Source of the DNA: Rhizoclosmatium globosum
Lineage: Eukaryota; Chytridiomycota; Chytridiomycetes; Chytridiales; Chytriomycetaceae
NCBI GenBank assembly: GCA_002104985.1
Contig: MCGO01000001.1
Coordinates: forward strand, 682,001 to 746,000
Direction: 5' to 3'
DNA: 64,000 bases
In this document: one piece after another, positions 34,372 through 46,476 of the stretch
Position numbering within the stretch: position 1 is the first letter of the stretch
How the letters are laid out: the number at the start of each line of letters is the position of its first letter
Made by a program: the position numbers and the translations under genes
The notes under the pieces: generated by a model
Seen by the model: only the letters and a program-made list of their open reading frames with translations
Told to the model about the DNA's origin: nothing
Databases searched by the model: none

Positions 34372-35907
34372 ATGAGCCAGCTAAGCATTGTCTCTCCGTG
34401 CACAGGCACGGTAGTTACCACTCATACGTTGATTGAGGAACAAGAGGCCTTGGCACGTGTTGCGAAGGCAAAGGAGGCTGCTGCCACGTGGCGCAGAACT
34501 CCCTTGGAAGAACGTATTCGCGTTGTTGCAAAGTTTGTTGGTATGCCTTGGCCATTGTCTATTCCGTGTAATAGCTAACAATACATGTAATAGATGCATT
34601 TGTTGCAGATGGAGAGAATGTAGCCACAGAGTTAGCCACCCTCATTGGTCGGTCAGTGTGCCTCCCTTCCCTGATTCCATCTTATCTAACCACACTCGCA
34701 ACAAGTCCACTCCAACACTGCCGAAACGAAGTCCGCGGTTTCGAAGAGCGTGCTCGATACCTCCTTTCCATCGCAAAAGAATCTCTTGCTGACAAACACC
34801 TCCCCGCAAAGGAAGGCTTCACGCGTTTCATCCGCCGCGATCCCCTCGGCGTTGTCCTTATCATCTCCGCCTGGAACTACCCCTACCTCGTTTCCGTCAA
34901 CGGCGTCGTCCCAGCCCTCCTCGCCGGAAACACTGTCCTCCTAAAACAAGCTCCCCAAACCCTTCCCTGCGCAGACCGCTTCTCAAAAGCCTTCGAGAAC
35001 AGCGGAATCCCACCAGGTGTCTTCCAAGTCCTCCCAATGGACCACACAGTCGCTGCCGCAGTCCTCAAGGACCCACGCGTAGATCACGCCCATTTCACTG
35101 GAAGCGTGCGTGGTGGTCGCGAGGTGTCCAAAACAGTGGCGGATAAATTCATGGGTCTTGGTCTTGAACTTGGTGGGAAAGATCCTGCGTACGTGCGTGC
35201 CGATGCGGACCCGTTGCATGCCGCTGAGAATCTTGTGGATGGTGCAATGTACAATTCAGGACAGAGTTGTTGTGGTATTGAGCGTATTTACGTGCATGAG
35301 AGTATCTATGATGCGTTTGTGGCGGAGGCTGCGAGGGTCGCTAGTTTGTACAAGTTGGGTGATGCATTGGATCCCCAGACAAATTTGGGACCTGTTGTCA
35401 ATGTTGCTGCGGCTGACAACATTCGTGCACACGTGGACGACGCAGTGGCTAAAGGTGCCAAGTTGCTTGTGAATGAGGCACTGTTTCCTTTGGCAAAGAA
35501 GGGCACCGCCTATGTTGCTCCTCAAGTGCTTGTGAATGTGAATCATGGAATGAGAATAATGAAGGAAGAAACGTTTGGACCTGTTGTTGGTGTGATGAAG
35601 GCAAGTGTTGACATGGGCATCTCGTTTATTATAACTGCAAAAATAGGTCAAATCAGACGAGGAAGCCATCCAACTCATGAATGACAGCGACTTTGGTCTC
35701 ACTGCATCCATCTGGACAAAGGATTCTGAAGCAGCTCTCAAGATTGGTGCTGAATTGGATTGCGGTACTGTGTTTTTGAACCGATGCGATTACTTGGATC
35801 CTGCCCTTCCTTGGTCTGGTGTGAAGGACTCTGGACGAGGTGTTACTCTTTCACACCTTGGATTTGACGCCATGACTAGACCCAAGGCATTCCATTTCAG
35901 ACATTGA
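34372..35907 (+). CDS. NAD(P)-dependent aldehyde dehydrogenase
   Basis: Oxidises an aldehyde to the carboxylic acid. Start MSQLSIVSPCTGTVVTT at 34372, as in the succinate-semialdehyde-type group. Conserved blocks: DPLGVVLIISAWNYPYLVS (cofactor fold), NTVLLKQAP, FTGSVRGGREVSK, LELGGKDPAYV (general-base Glu), NSGQSCCGIERIYV (catalytic Cys, the first of the pair by alignment), EETFGPVVGVMK and FLNRCDYLDPALPWSGVKDS. Five exons; introns near 34541-34593, 34652-34705 and 35600-35646 are evident. The acyl-CoA synthetase starts 60 nt beyond the stop on the same strand, so the two could share substrates (aldehyde to acid to acyl-CoA). The exact aldehyde is not assignable. Confidence 0.92.
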
Positions 35908-35967
35908 AGGTTGCAGGGATTTTGAAATAAAGAATGTTTTCTCCTTTTTGAAGTTAAATCGCTGAAA

Positions 35968-37795
35968 ATGATCTTTGAGTCACCATTTCCAAGTTTCCAA
36001 GTGCCAGACACAGGTTCGCAAGCTTACTATTACTTTGCAATCGAACTCAATCTACTTGTGAATAGACATCCACAGTCATGTCTTCTCCACCGTCGGTGTA
36101 AAAGGGTCTCATCCTGCCCTGATCGATTCGAAATCTGGACACGTCACTGACTATCAGACCTTGCTGGAGTCCATCACTCTCTTGTCAACATCACTATACA
36201 CTCAACTGAACTTCCAGAAATGGGATGTTGTAGCCATCTATAGTCCGAACAACGTTCTCTACCCAATTGCTGTCCATGCAGTCATCAAAGCTGGAGGTAC
36301 AATATGCCCTGTGAACGCTGCCTTTGGAGAACAAGAACTCCGTACTCAGCTTAGTGGCTGTGGAGCAAAGTTTCTGGTTGTGCATCCAGACTTGATCAAC
36401 AAAGCCAACACCATCAAAAACGTAACTCTCATCCTACTCGGCGAATCAACAGCCGAATACATTGGCACAAATGAATTAATCGAGAAAGCTCGAGGCTCCA
36501 AACAAATACAAGTCCAGTTCTCCTCAACCGAACTCGAAACAAACCCAGCCTACCTCGTATACAGCAGCGGAACCACTGGCCTCCCTAAAGGCGTCATCCT
36601 AACACATCGCAACGTAATTTCGAATCTACAACAGTTCCTAGCATACAACGCAAAAACGGGGGAAACTCTGGTAGGAAAAGACGTTTGGATCGGTGTCCTT
36701 CCATTCAGTCACGTATACGGATTAGTTGTAGGGTTGCACTTAAGTTTCTTGTGTGGATTATCACTTGTCGTGATGCAACGCTTCGAGATGCGAAGTTTTC
36801 TGGACGCGTTGGAGCGTTATGAAGTTACCAGTGCGCATTTGGTGCCTCCGATTGTGGTTGGTTTAGCAAAGAGTCCGTTAGTAGAAGGCTATCGATTTCC
36901 GAAGCTGAGAAACCTTGTGTGTGGAGCTGCGCCGTTGGGTTCTGAAGTGATGGAGCTTGTGAGGGAGCGGTTAGGTGTTCCGACGCGGCAAGGGTTTGGA
37001 ATGACGGAAACTACTGCAATGTGTTTGATGTGTCCTGTTGCTTGTGAGTTTTGTTTTTCTTGATTTGGGTAGAATATATTCCAAGAACTTAACTATGTGT
37101 TTGTAGTGTCGATGAAGCATCCAAAATCAGTCGGATTTCTTATAGCTAATATGAAGGCCAAGATCGTGGACCCTGTGAGTGGGAAAGAGCTGAGTGTGGG
37201 GCAGGAAGGAGAGCTTGTGCTCCAAGGTCCCAATGTGATGAAAGGATATCTCAACAATCCGTTCGCTACCGCGCAAACTATCGATAATGATGGTTGGCTA
37301 CATACAGGTACAGCCCATCAATCTTGCGCTATCAATCTGACACGAAACCTTTAGGGATATTGCCAAAGTCGACGACAAAGGAATGTTCTACATCGTAGAT
37401 CGTCTGAAAGAACTTATCAAATACAAGGGATTTCAAGTTCCACCAGCTGAGTTGGAAGCCTACCTTCTTGACCATCCAGCTATCGCCGACGCTGCTGTAA
37501 TTGGAATTCCTAATGAGTCTTCCGGCGAAGTACCTCGTGCGTTTGTTATACTCAAGGTGAGATTTCCGTTTTTTCCGTGCATATGGATGACTGACTGACC
37601 AACTGGTTTCAGGCAAGCATGACTTCCTGTACTGAAAGCGACATTATCTCTTACATTGACAAGAAGGTTGCGCCCCACAAGAGACTGAGAGGAGGTGTAG
37701 AATTTGTGAAGGAGATCCCTAAGTCTCCAAGTGGAAAGATTTTGCGACGAGTGTTGAGAGAAAGACGGGTTTCTTTCGGAAGTGCCAAACTATGA
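35968..37795 (+). CDS. Acyl-CoA synthetase, 4-coumarate:CoA-ligase-like, with AKL terminus
   Basis: ATP-dependent CoA ligase of the ANL (adenylate-forming) superfamily. Start [15 protein letters not shown], with an intron inside the Asp codon before [10 protein letters not shown], as in 4CL-like proteins. Motifs: [17 protein letters not shown] (P-loop A3), [56 protein letters not shown] (A7; Asp of the flexible hinge), [14 protein letters not shown] (A8) and [11 protein letters not shown] (A10 with the catalytic Lys). Five exons. The last three residues are AKL, a canonical PTS1-type signal, so peroxisomal import is likely. The aldehyde dehydrogenase lies just upstream on the same strand. Substrate may be an aromatic or medium-chain acid; this is inference. 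Confidence 0.93.
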
Positions 37796-38551
37796 GCTCT
37801 ATAAAGATATATAAATAAATGTGGGAAGTAAAATACCAAACAATTTGTTGATGAGGTTGTACCAGTTTTGGAGACACTTTTTCTTTACCTTGGATCTCAC
37901 CTCATCCATCATACTTCCCACCGCTTCATTCAACCAGGAAGCCGAATGACTTCTATATAAACGACCATCAAATCATCGCTTTGGGTAATAGATAGCCTGT
38001 TCGAGAGACATCGTAGCTGCAGCCTCCAATCCACGTGGCTAACAGGGCCAATCAGTAAGCAGAGCCAGTGAAGTAACGACTCGATCCCATAAGCACTCAG
38101 TAACCTCACGCGTGCACTATGTCGCGCACTCTCGTATGTCCAGAGTAAGCCGTGGACCATCTGGTCGGATACCCCTCCAGATTGTCATTCAACGATTCAG
38201 CAACATAACCACACCCTTCCTTTGACAGTACATGCCGCTCACGGATCAGCCACTCCACTTCCTTCGTAGTCCATCAACCCCACTTCGACAACACACCCAT
38301 GCCCTTCATATCTCACGCTCTCGCACAATCACCTCATCCAAGATGATCCAACACTCCATCCCATCCGGCACCCCCCGCCATGATTGAGCCCTCGAACCTA
38401 GCGCGAGAATCAAATAAAAAGAAACAAGAACTTACAATAAAGCTAAAATTCAGTTTATTAATGTAGCCACTCCTATAATAATCAACGAATAGTGAAAGGG
38501 GAAGAGGGCATTTGAAGTAGACACCCTTGATGCTGTTATGTACCAACAGGC
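37796..38551. other. Convergent intergenic region, 756 nt
   Basis: Separates the acyl-CoA synthetase from the convergent velvet gene 1. It begins with the A/T-rich 3' end of the synthetase. No coding segment, RNA gene or repeat recognised. Confidence 0.5.
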
Positions 38552-39603
38552 CTAGTAGGTAGCATATTTCATCTTTACTGGTATTCCTTGCCTTGAAAAT
38601 GTACAGCTTAGTGGAGTAGGCGGTGGTAGGCCCCTATAGGATGGAGGAGGAAAACGTTAGAGGTGTTGGTTGCGTTGACAACAGAGACATACGGGAAATC
38701 AGCCGGCCGATATACTTCGAAAACGTTAGTCATAGTAGTAGCAAGCGGAGCCGCTTTTGTCCCTTCATTCATCCTGGTTGTGTGGGTGTGGGTGAAAATG
38801 TCAAAAACAAGTGGTGACCAAGAAAAACAAGTCGCCAGACAGTAGAACGAGGAATCAAACGTAACCAAGGCCAAGGGTGATCATAAAATAGTTAAGAAAA
38901 AGCAGGAAAACTAACCCTCTCATATCAAAGACGTCAATCTTTAGTCTAAACGAACCGGTTGTGCGAACCGCAAGGTCAGGAAACACAAAAAAGAGTCCAT
39001 ACTGATTTGAATCATCCCGTAATAAATGACACTCGCTTATCAAGCTTCCCATCAGCAGAAATGATTTTTGATATCCTTCCGTAGTTGAAACATCATAGGA
39101 ACCAGGTATCCCATTGATAGACTTGTAAGAAAGCGGCGGTCCTGCTTTTGACGTGAAGGACATACACTGTTCCAGATCCGTCGACCAAAGTGTAGCAAAC
39201 GCAACAAGAGAAGTGGTATCCTGAAACGAGCGACCCAGTACTTTGATAATAGGTGGAGGCGATATGGGCCGTCTATCCGATACCGAGAAACCACAAACCC
39301 GAGTCCTTTCAGGTTGTTGAACGATATCTAGTTGAATAGCGTTTGTAGGAGCAGACTGAGCGGCAGGCGATCCCTTAGATGCCGGCGAAAAACCGATCGT
39401 TGGTATTGAAATTGCAAGACAAATACCCATTTTTGACTTACAGGGTATATTGGCGGGTGTAAAGCCGCCTCAGTGGTGGTTTGAAGGTGAGCCAGCTGTG
39501 GTGGAGGCAGTTGGTTCGTTACAGTGGCTTCGGTACTATGACCTGATGCACCCGAGCCAGACGCCACAGACTCGCTGACATCATTATCATACTCGGACAT
39601 CAT
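38552..39603 (-). CDS. Velvet-domain protein 1
   Basis: Velvet proteins are fungal DNA-binding regulators with a Rel-like fold that link development and secondary metabolism (VeA, VelB, VosA, VelC families). Ser/Thr/acidic N-terminus (MMSEYDNDVSESVASGSGAS), then the domain: IQLDIVQQPERTRVCGFSVS, DRRPISPPPIIKVL, LVAFATLWSTDLEQ, LLMGSLISECHLLRDD, YGLFFVFPDLAVRTTGSFRL, MTNVFEVYRPADFPG and FSRQGIPVKMK. The exon that completes the last strand is found only by splicing an intron at about 38628-38692. The protein ends MKYATY. It stands alone, 11 kb from the velvet array, and has the best-preserved consensus, so it may be close to the ancestral copy. Confidence 0.9.
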
Positions 39604-40018
39604 CTTTAGTGCTATCGAGTCTTTGTCTGTGTTTCGAGTATGTTTGCTGAGTAAGTATCCGAGCGGTAAGTGACCGTCGTGTTGGAGGAGGATTGTTGGG
39701 AAAATCGCAAAATCGACTCCACCATTTGTTCCTCCACCCTCCGTCCATTCAATTTTTTACCTTTGGAAATTATGAGACTGGTGATGTATGGTTTATCGCA
39801 GTGCGAATACCAACTGATGAAGTTACAACCTTACGTACGCAAGGAAAATCGAATCTCCAAATCCGTTCTTGTCGATCTCCCTCCTAGGAGTAGTGCAAAA
39901 TCATAATTATTCACAAACTTCTTGCAAATAGAATATAAAACGGATCTGAAGATGAAAGAAAGTGACAGAAAGGTGCAGTGTATGAGAAAGCAGGTGGCCA
40001 AGCATTCTCATCCAACAA
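39604..40018. promoter_or_regulatory. Divergent promoter region, velvet 1 / CTL
   Basis: 415 nt between the starts of velvet gene 1 (minus) and the choline-transporter-like gene (plus). One open frame crosses it without a recognisable protein. Confidence 0.4.
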
Positions 40019-41772
40019 ATGTCCTTGTCGCAGCCACTTCTTTCACAATCAACAACGAGCAGCCGGGCACGGTCGTCGCTGATTCGCTACTATCCCGAGT
40101 CGTACAATGGCACAGGCGATGAAGAGAGCGATGACGAGTACACAGGCGGGCCCTCTGAGGTGTTGTTGTTCTCGAGGGTACACCCAACTAACTAGTTCTC
40201 TAAACCAACAACCATCTTCAGCCACCAGCCGATGCCTCGGTGCTCTTCAAAGACCCACTCGAACGCCAGCCAAAAGACGCGCTCTTTGCCCTTCTCTTTG
40301 CCGGTGCAATGCTCGCCTTTGTTGTTGCCGCTGTGAATGCCGTGCGCATCGCGAAACACGAAGACGGCGAAGAACTCAGGAAAACTGTCTATGCCGCATT
40401 CAAGAACTGTGCTGGTTTGGCTGCGCGTGTCCCCGGTGCTTTCCTAGGCGCTAACTGTGTGTCCTAGGTGTCCTCGTGGGTGTCTCGGCCGCATCCGTCC
40501 TTGCGGGAATATGTTGGATTATGGCTATGAGTGCCTTTGTGCGGCCTATTGTTTGGGGCTCCATCTGTGCCATTCCTGTCCTCTGCCTCGCTCTCTTCAC
40601 CTTCATCCTCACAGACGCGCTCCTCGGAAAATCTAATGACCCCGTCTACCTCGAACCTCAATACAACGGCATGATTATTCTCTCTTTTGTGTTCCTGATT
40701 GCCTCCTTTGTGTCTGGAGCGTTTCTGTACAAGGAGCGCAGGAATATCGACAAGGCTATCAATATTATCCACTTAGCCTGCCAAATCCTGTGGGAAACCC
40801 CGTCCATCTTCACTCTCTCTCTTGGAATCATGGGAATCTATGCCGTCTTTTCCTTCAGCTGGGCTTTCGCCTTCTCCCACCTCTTCCTCTCTCGTGATCC
40901 TACAGCCCCTCCTTCAGAAAGCATCACAACTTCAACAGAAGGCGCCATCCTCTTTTTCATTTTTATCCACTTTTGGTTCACGGCTGTGCTTTCTTCTATT
41001 GAGAAAATGACAATTGCGGGTGTGGTGGGACAGTGGTACTTTGGACGTGCAATCGATGAAACCTATGATGAAGATTTGGTGACAAAGTCGCTGAAAGGAT
41101 CTCTAGGGCCTGGATTTGGATCTATCTGTTTCGCGAGTCTCGTCGTTGCTGCCGTTGAAGTAACTCAGTTTGTCATTCGGACTATTCGCAAGGTTATTAT
41201 TACATTGGCCAAGAGTGAAACAACTTTGTATTGAAATTTTCCATAGAACTCTCGAGGAAGGCCCAGTTCCGCATTCCTAGCTCTCCTTGACTCGTGTATG
41301 GACTGTACATCTCGTGCAATCTCTCAAATATCCTCGTACACTTTAATCTACTGTGGGATCACAGGAGCTTCTGTCTGCGAAGGTGCTATGTCATGTACCC
41401 GTTTATTCCGACGAAACTTGGTTGTTGGGATGGCAACGGCAGGAATCACTAGAACACTTCTCTTTCTGGGAGCAAGTGCTGCTGCAGGAGGTGTTGGTGC
41501 TGGGACGTTCTTTTACGCTGCAAGAGGTGTAGGGAGTCCATATGCTTGGGTGGTGGGAAGTGTTGGGGCTTTTGTACCGTTTTATGTCGTTAGGTTCATG
41601 TCGCAGATTATCCAGAATACGTTGAGTATCTTGATTTTACCGTCTTCGTAACTTAACCCACTTACCTATCAGTGTCGATGCCACGTTTATTTGCTACATG
41701 CTGGATGTGGACTCCAATGCAAATAACTGCCAAGAAGCTCATGAAATATTCGAGAATGAGTTGGGGATTTGA
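40019..41772 (+). CDS. Choline-transporter-like protein (SLC44/Pns1 family)
   Basis: Multi-pass membrane protein of the CTL/SLC44 family (yeast Pns1). Start MSLSQPLLSQSTTSS at 40019, chosen because it is the in-frame ATG leading into YYPESYNGTGDEESDDEYTG and then, across an intron, VLFKDPLERQPKDALFALL. About ten helices follow (LAFVVAAVNAV, VLVGVSAASVLAGICWIM, AIPVLCLALFTFILTDALL, ILSFVFLIASFVSGAFL, AILFFIFIHFWFTAVL). The family C-terminal region is present: YFGRAIDETYDEDLV, LALLDSCMDC and VDATFICYMLDVDS. Five exons; the intron at about 41191-41247 uses a less usual donor (gttatt) but gives the right frame. No frame breaks are needed. Substrate choline or related amine is inferred from the family. 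Confidence 0.87.
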
Positions 41773-42184
41773 TGGAACCAGAACCTGATATCATAGTCAA
41801 TTAACTCTTGTATTTTGTAACCACCAATTATGTATAAAATAAGTCTTATTTCCTCTGATTCCACTCTTTAAGTGAGTCAGAAATATCGTGGATCAGACAG
41901 CAAAGACATCTTCAGTGAACAAGGACATCTCTACCAACCACAAAGGCATTGTTTATTATATGCGCGAAATAAGTAAACTTGAATATTCAAATATTTAGAT
42001 TGGTATAGAGCTACAGAAAAAAATTGTCCTTCAAAGAGATTTACAAGAGGTGCTCTATCCCTGAAACTACCTAAGAAGTTCACATCTGTTACGCGACGCA
42101 CTGAAAAAACGCCTGGACAGCCTTAAACTTCCCTTGTTATCGAACTTCATAAGGCGTTACCTGAATATCACCATCTATTCCTAA
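41773..42184. other. Intergenic, CTL to ODAD2
   Basis: AT-rich 412-nt spacer with the CTL 3' UTR and the ODAD2 promoter. Nothing else recognised. Confidence 0.45.
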
Positions 42185-45100
42185 ATGGGAGCAACCCTTT
42201 CCGCCCGCGTCCAATGGGCCGCCACAAACGCAGCCGCAACCCAAAAATCAGCAGACGCCCAATCAAGCCAAGGAAACCTCCAAACTTCCGTCATAAACCA
42301 AGACCTCTTCTACGAGCTGATCCACTTAATCGAAACGCTCGTTTCTCAACACGGGAACGAAGCGAAAGCAGAGTTCAAGCGACCGCTTCAATGGACAAGT
42401 GTTTCACTACGTCCTACTCATTTTACAAATGCTGTTGCGGCGGGGGCGACGGGGATGTGGAATATCGTGAGTCCGAGTCCAAAGTGAGGACAAGCAGAAT
42501 ATTCTTTCATTGTTTACCACTTATATATAACGAGCTCTTGTGTTGTTGTAGGAACCCGAAAGCGTCAGTTACTTCAGTCGCGACCAAAGCTGATGGCTCA
42601 CCTTTGTTCACGTTGGAACAAGTTGGGTCTGGAGACTCTGCAGTGTTCGTGGCAAAAGTAGCCAACTTTGAATACTTGAACCGCGTCCTCAAAATCGCTG
42701 ATGAAATGAAATTACGAGAGCTTCAAGACATTTTGCAAGGTAACTAACTATCTCCACCCATTTTTACCAAATATCTCAACAACTCGACCCCACACAAAAG
42801 CAAACCCAACTCCAATCAACACAATCTTTGGGATCTCAAACTCAAACACAAACACTGTCCTTATTGACGCGTTTGAGGCGTTCGCGAATGAAACAGACCC
42901 GAAGCGAAAGGAAATCAACTCAAGGCTGTACAAGCTGCTCTTGATTATCAACTCGTTCGACTTGGACCTCTTGTCAGCTGCTGTCAAGAACCAGGAACGG
43001 TGAGACCCCCAACAACAACACCTACCATTCAGTGATGCTAAACATGGTATACTCTTAGCGAGATGCACCTTGACATCCCCAAAGTCACCTCAGAACTTCA
43101 AATGCTTCAATCTTTCTCTGGAAAGGATTCCAAAAACGCGTTGCTTTCCATTAACTGGGAGTCGGATTACACATTCTCGAATGGATACAAAGCACCCCTT
43201 GGAGACAAGTTTACGGAGAAATATGTTATATTGAAGTGCACTGTGCGGACGTTGATAAGTTTATCGTGACTGGAACGAAGGATGGGTTCTTTGTGAATAA
43301 GGGATATTCAGCTGACGAGAAGGGTATTAACCGATGGTCACATTACGTTGGCGTTCTTGTTAACGAATGAATTAATTTGTAGGACACGAGAAGCTCAATT
43401 ATGAAAAGGAGTCGAAAGTGTTCTTGACGTTGGTCGATCTTATCAAATCGAAATCGGAACATTTCGCGTCACGTATTGATAAACAGGACTATTTGTACCA
43501 ACCCGAGAATGTTGGAGGTACACCTCTCAACATCTATAAATTTTCAAACGGCTTACATGATTGACTTAAAGCTCAAGTGAACGTGACTCACGTCACCATC
43601 TCAGCTGACACAAAAATCCAAGACCAAAACGACCAGGTTTCATAGCACTCTCGTGCACAATACATTATTAACACAGATCGTTAGTCGTCATCTGATGAAG
43701 ACGACCAGGAAACCCGTGCAACTGGAAACAAGCAGAGAGAAGGCAAGAAGAACAACGTGGTTGTAAAGAAAAAGTTGAGTTCCCGTCTATTGGTTTCAAT
43801 CAACTCACGCAATACATTTCAGAGTGAAAGGAAAGGGGAAATCTCGGACAACAACAGAGCCGTCTTTGAAGTGGAGAGCTTTGGGTATCACTGACGAGGC
43901 CACAGCTGCAAAGTACAAGCGCGATAGGGGAGTTGTGGGAGATAAAAAGTCTCTCGATGGTACCAAAAAGTCTACAGTCCGAGCGAGAAGCGCCCAAAAT
44001 GAGGAGGAGTCGAGTGAATCCGAAGACGATGCTTCATCGGACGAAGAAATCCCAGAAAAGAGAAATGACAACAGTTGAGTTTCAGCGGTTTTATTTTGTG
44101 CCATATTAACTCCAACAAAACAGATGAGTTGCCTGCAGAATACTACCAAATTCTGAAGCTTGTGAAATACCTTCGCGTGGGAAACCAAACAGCAACCATC
44201 ATCGCCATTTGCTCGCTTCGAGACTTTGACCTCTCAAACGAATTCAACCAACTAGCAATCAGAGATGTCGGTGGTTTGGACACACTCGTCAACTTGCTCG
44301 ACACAGAAGACCCGAAATGTAAAATCGGAGCCCTCAAGATTCTGAAAGAAATTTCAAAGAATGGTAAGAACAATATTAGTTTCCAACCAGTCAAACAATT
44401 AACATGCGACAACTAAGTCCAAATCCGAAACGCTATTACCGACTTGGACGGAATGCAACCTCTCGTAGAACTCCTCCGCGACTCTGACGAAGACATAAAA
44501 TGCCTCGCTGCAGAAACAATCGCAAACTGCGCCAAGAACTCCGCAAACAGACGTGCAGTCCGGAAATACGGGGGTATCAAGAAACTCGTGAGACTCCTGA
44601 AAGTCAAGCCTGGTTCAAAGGAAGAAGCCGTCGCTGTTTCAGGAGCCCTGGCTCTTGCAACGTGCAGTAAAAGCGCAAAGAACAAGGAAGCGATCCAAGC
44701 GGCGGGGTCTATCCCTCTCCTTGCGAACTTGTTGGAGTCCACGAACGAAGCGTTGTTGATTCCCGTTGTTGGGATTTTGCAAGAATGTTCGTCAGATGAG
44801 AACTATAGGATGGCGATTAGGACATCTGGGATGATCAAGTTTTTGGTTGAGAACCTTTCGAGCCAGAATGAGGAGTTGCAAACTCATTGTGCAAGTGCTA
44901 TTTTCAAGTGCGCTGAAGAAGGTATAGGATTCGATTGAGTGTAAATTTCGCTCAAAATGAATTAGACGAAACGAGAAACTTGGTTCGACAATATGAGGGT
45001 CTTCCACCGCTTGTGAACTTGCTAGATAACCCAGCAAACAAAGAGCTTCTCGCAGCTGCTACTGGAGCCGTATGGAAGTGTGCCCAAAATTGTGAGCATC

Positions 45101-46184
45101 CCCCTTTTAAATTTTGAATATTAAAACATAACTCCAGTGGAAAACGTCGCTGCGTTCAACAAGCTCAACACAATCAAGAAACTGATTGGTCTCATGGAAA
45201 ATCAACCGGAAGACGTGCTCGTAAATGTGGTTGGTGCTCTCGGAGCCTGTGCTCAAACCTGTAAGCAGTGTCAACTTCTTCACACTCTCGATAAATTTCC
45301 TAACTCGCCTTATAGTGGACGGCCGAACTGCAATTCGAGAAAGCAATGGAATAACCCCACTTGTCAGTCTCCTCACAGGAACCAACCAAGCCCTCTTAGT
45401 CAATGTAACAACAGCTGTAGGAGCATGCGCTCTTGATGGCGATAGTATGGTCGTTATTGACCGACTTGATGGAGTTCGTTTGCTGTGGTCCCTTTTGAAG
45501 TCACCAAACCCACATGTCCAAGCATCAGCGGCGTGGGCGATTTCACCATGTATCGAGCACGGTAAGAAGTCTCATGTTCTTCGTTGTACTGACGATCACT
45601 GCAGCCAAGGATGCGGGAGAAATGGTCCGATCCTTCGTTGGAGGTCTCGAACTCATTGTGTCTCTGTTGAAATCCGACCAATCAGAGGTTCTCGCCAGTG
45701 TATGTGCAGCCATCGCCAACATTGCCAAAGACGAGGAAAACTTGGCTGTCATAACTGATCACGGTGTTGTACCAATGTTGGGAAAACTGACAAACCACAA
45801 GAGCGACAAACTGCGAAAACACTTGGCCGAAGCTATTGCGAGATGTTGTCATTGGGGTAACAATCGAGTTGCGTTTGGGGCTGCTTCTGCAGTTGCGCCT
45901 CTTGTGAAATATTTGAAGAGCCCAGATGAAGAGGTTCACAGATCAACAGCAAGAGCATTACATCAACTCTCGATGGATGCCGATAACTGTATTACAATGC
46001 ATGAAAATGGCGTTGTTCAGTTGTTGCTTGGAATGGTTGGATCAACTGATCCCGAACTTCAAGAGGCAGCGGCTGGAACAATAGGGAATATCCGAAGGTG
46101 ATTGACTGATTTGTTATTCACAATAATTAACGATTATATCGATGCAGATTGGCTTTGGCGAGTGAAAAGGCAGCGATGACATAA
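42185..46184 (+). CDS. ODAD2: ODAD2/ARMC4, outer dynein arm docking complex armadillo protein
   Basis: Ciliary/flagellar protein that docks outer dynein arms on axonemal doublets. About 12-14 exons. N-terminal region: [58 protein letters not shown] and [13 protein letters not shown] basic/acidic middle has [12 protein letters not shown] and SSSDEDDQE. The armadillo part begins [20 protein letters not shown] and [18 protein letters not shown]. Blocks such as [64 protein letters not shown] and [20 protein letters not shown] are near-identical to animal ARMC4. The end, [20 protein letters not shown], also matches. One base seems missing near 43213. Its presence means the organism builds motile flagella. 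Confidence 0.95.
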
Positions 46185-46476
46185 CGTTATTGCTCCAAGC
46201 CTATCCCCACATTAAAATAACAAGCGTCTTTTCTTTCTATTCATATCTCTACTTTAGAATCGCGGAATACAGTAAAGTTTTTTAGTGATTGTTGCTGGGG
46301 GGAACGAAGGGCCATTCGGAATGAGTTCCGCCAAGTTGCATATTAACTCAATCAGAAGGAAAGAGTTAGGAGCAGAGTTCTTTTCCGAGTTTGCATTCCG
46401 GGCACATCCGAATTGTCTCAACAACGTAAAAATTTCAGTGGCAACGACTCCAAAAATACCATTTGAAAAAGAAGCA

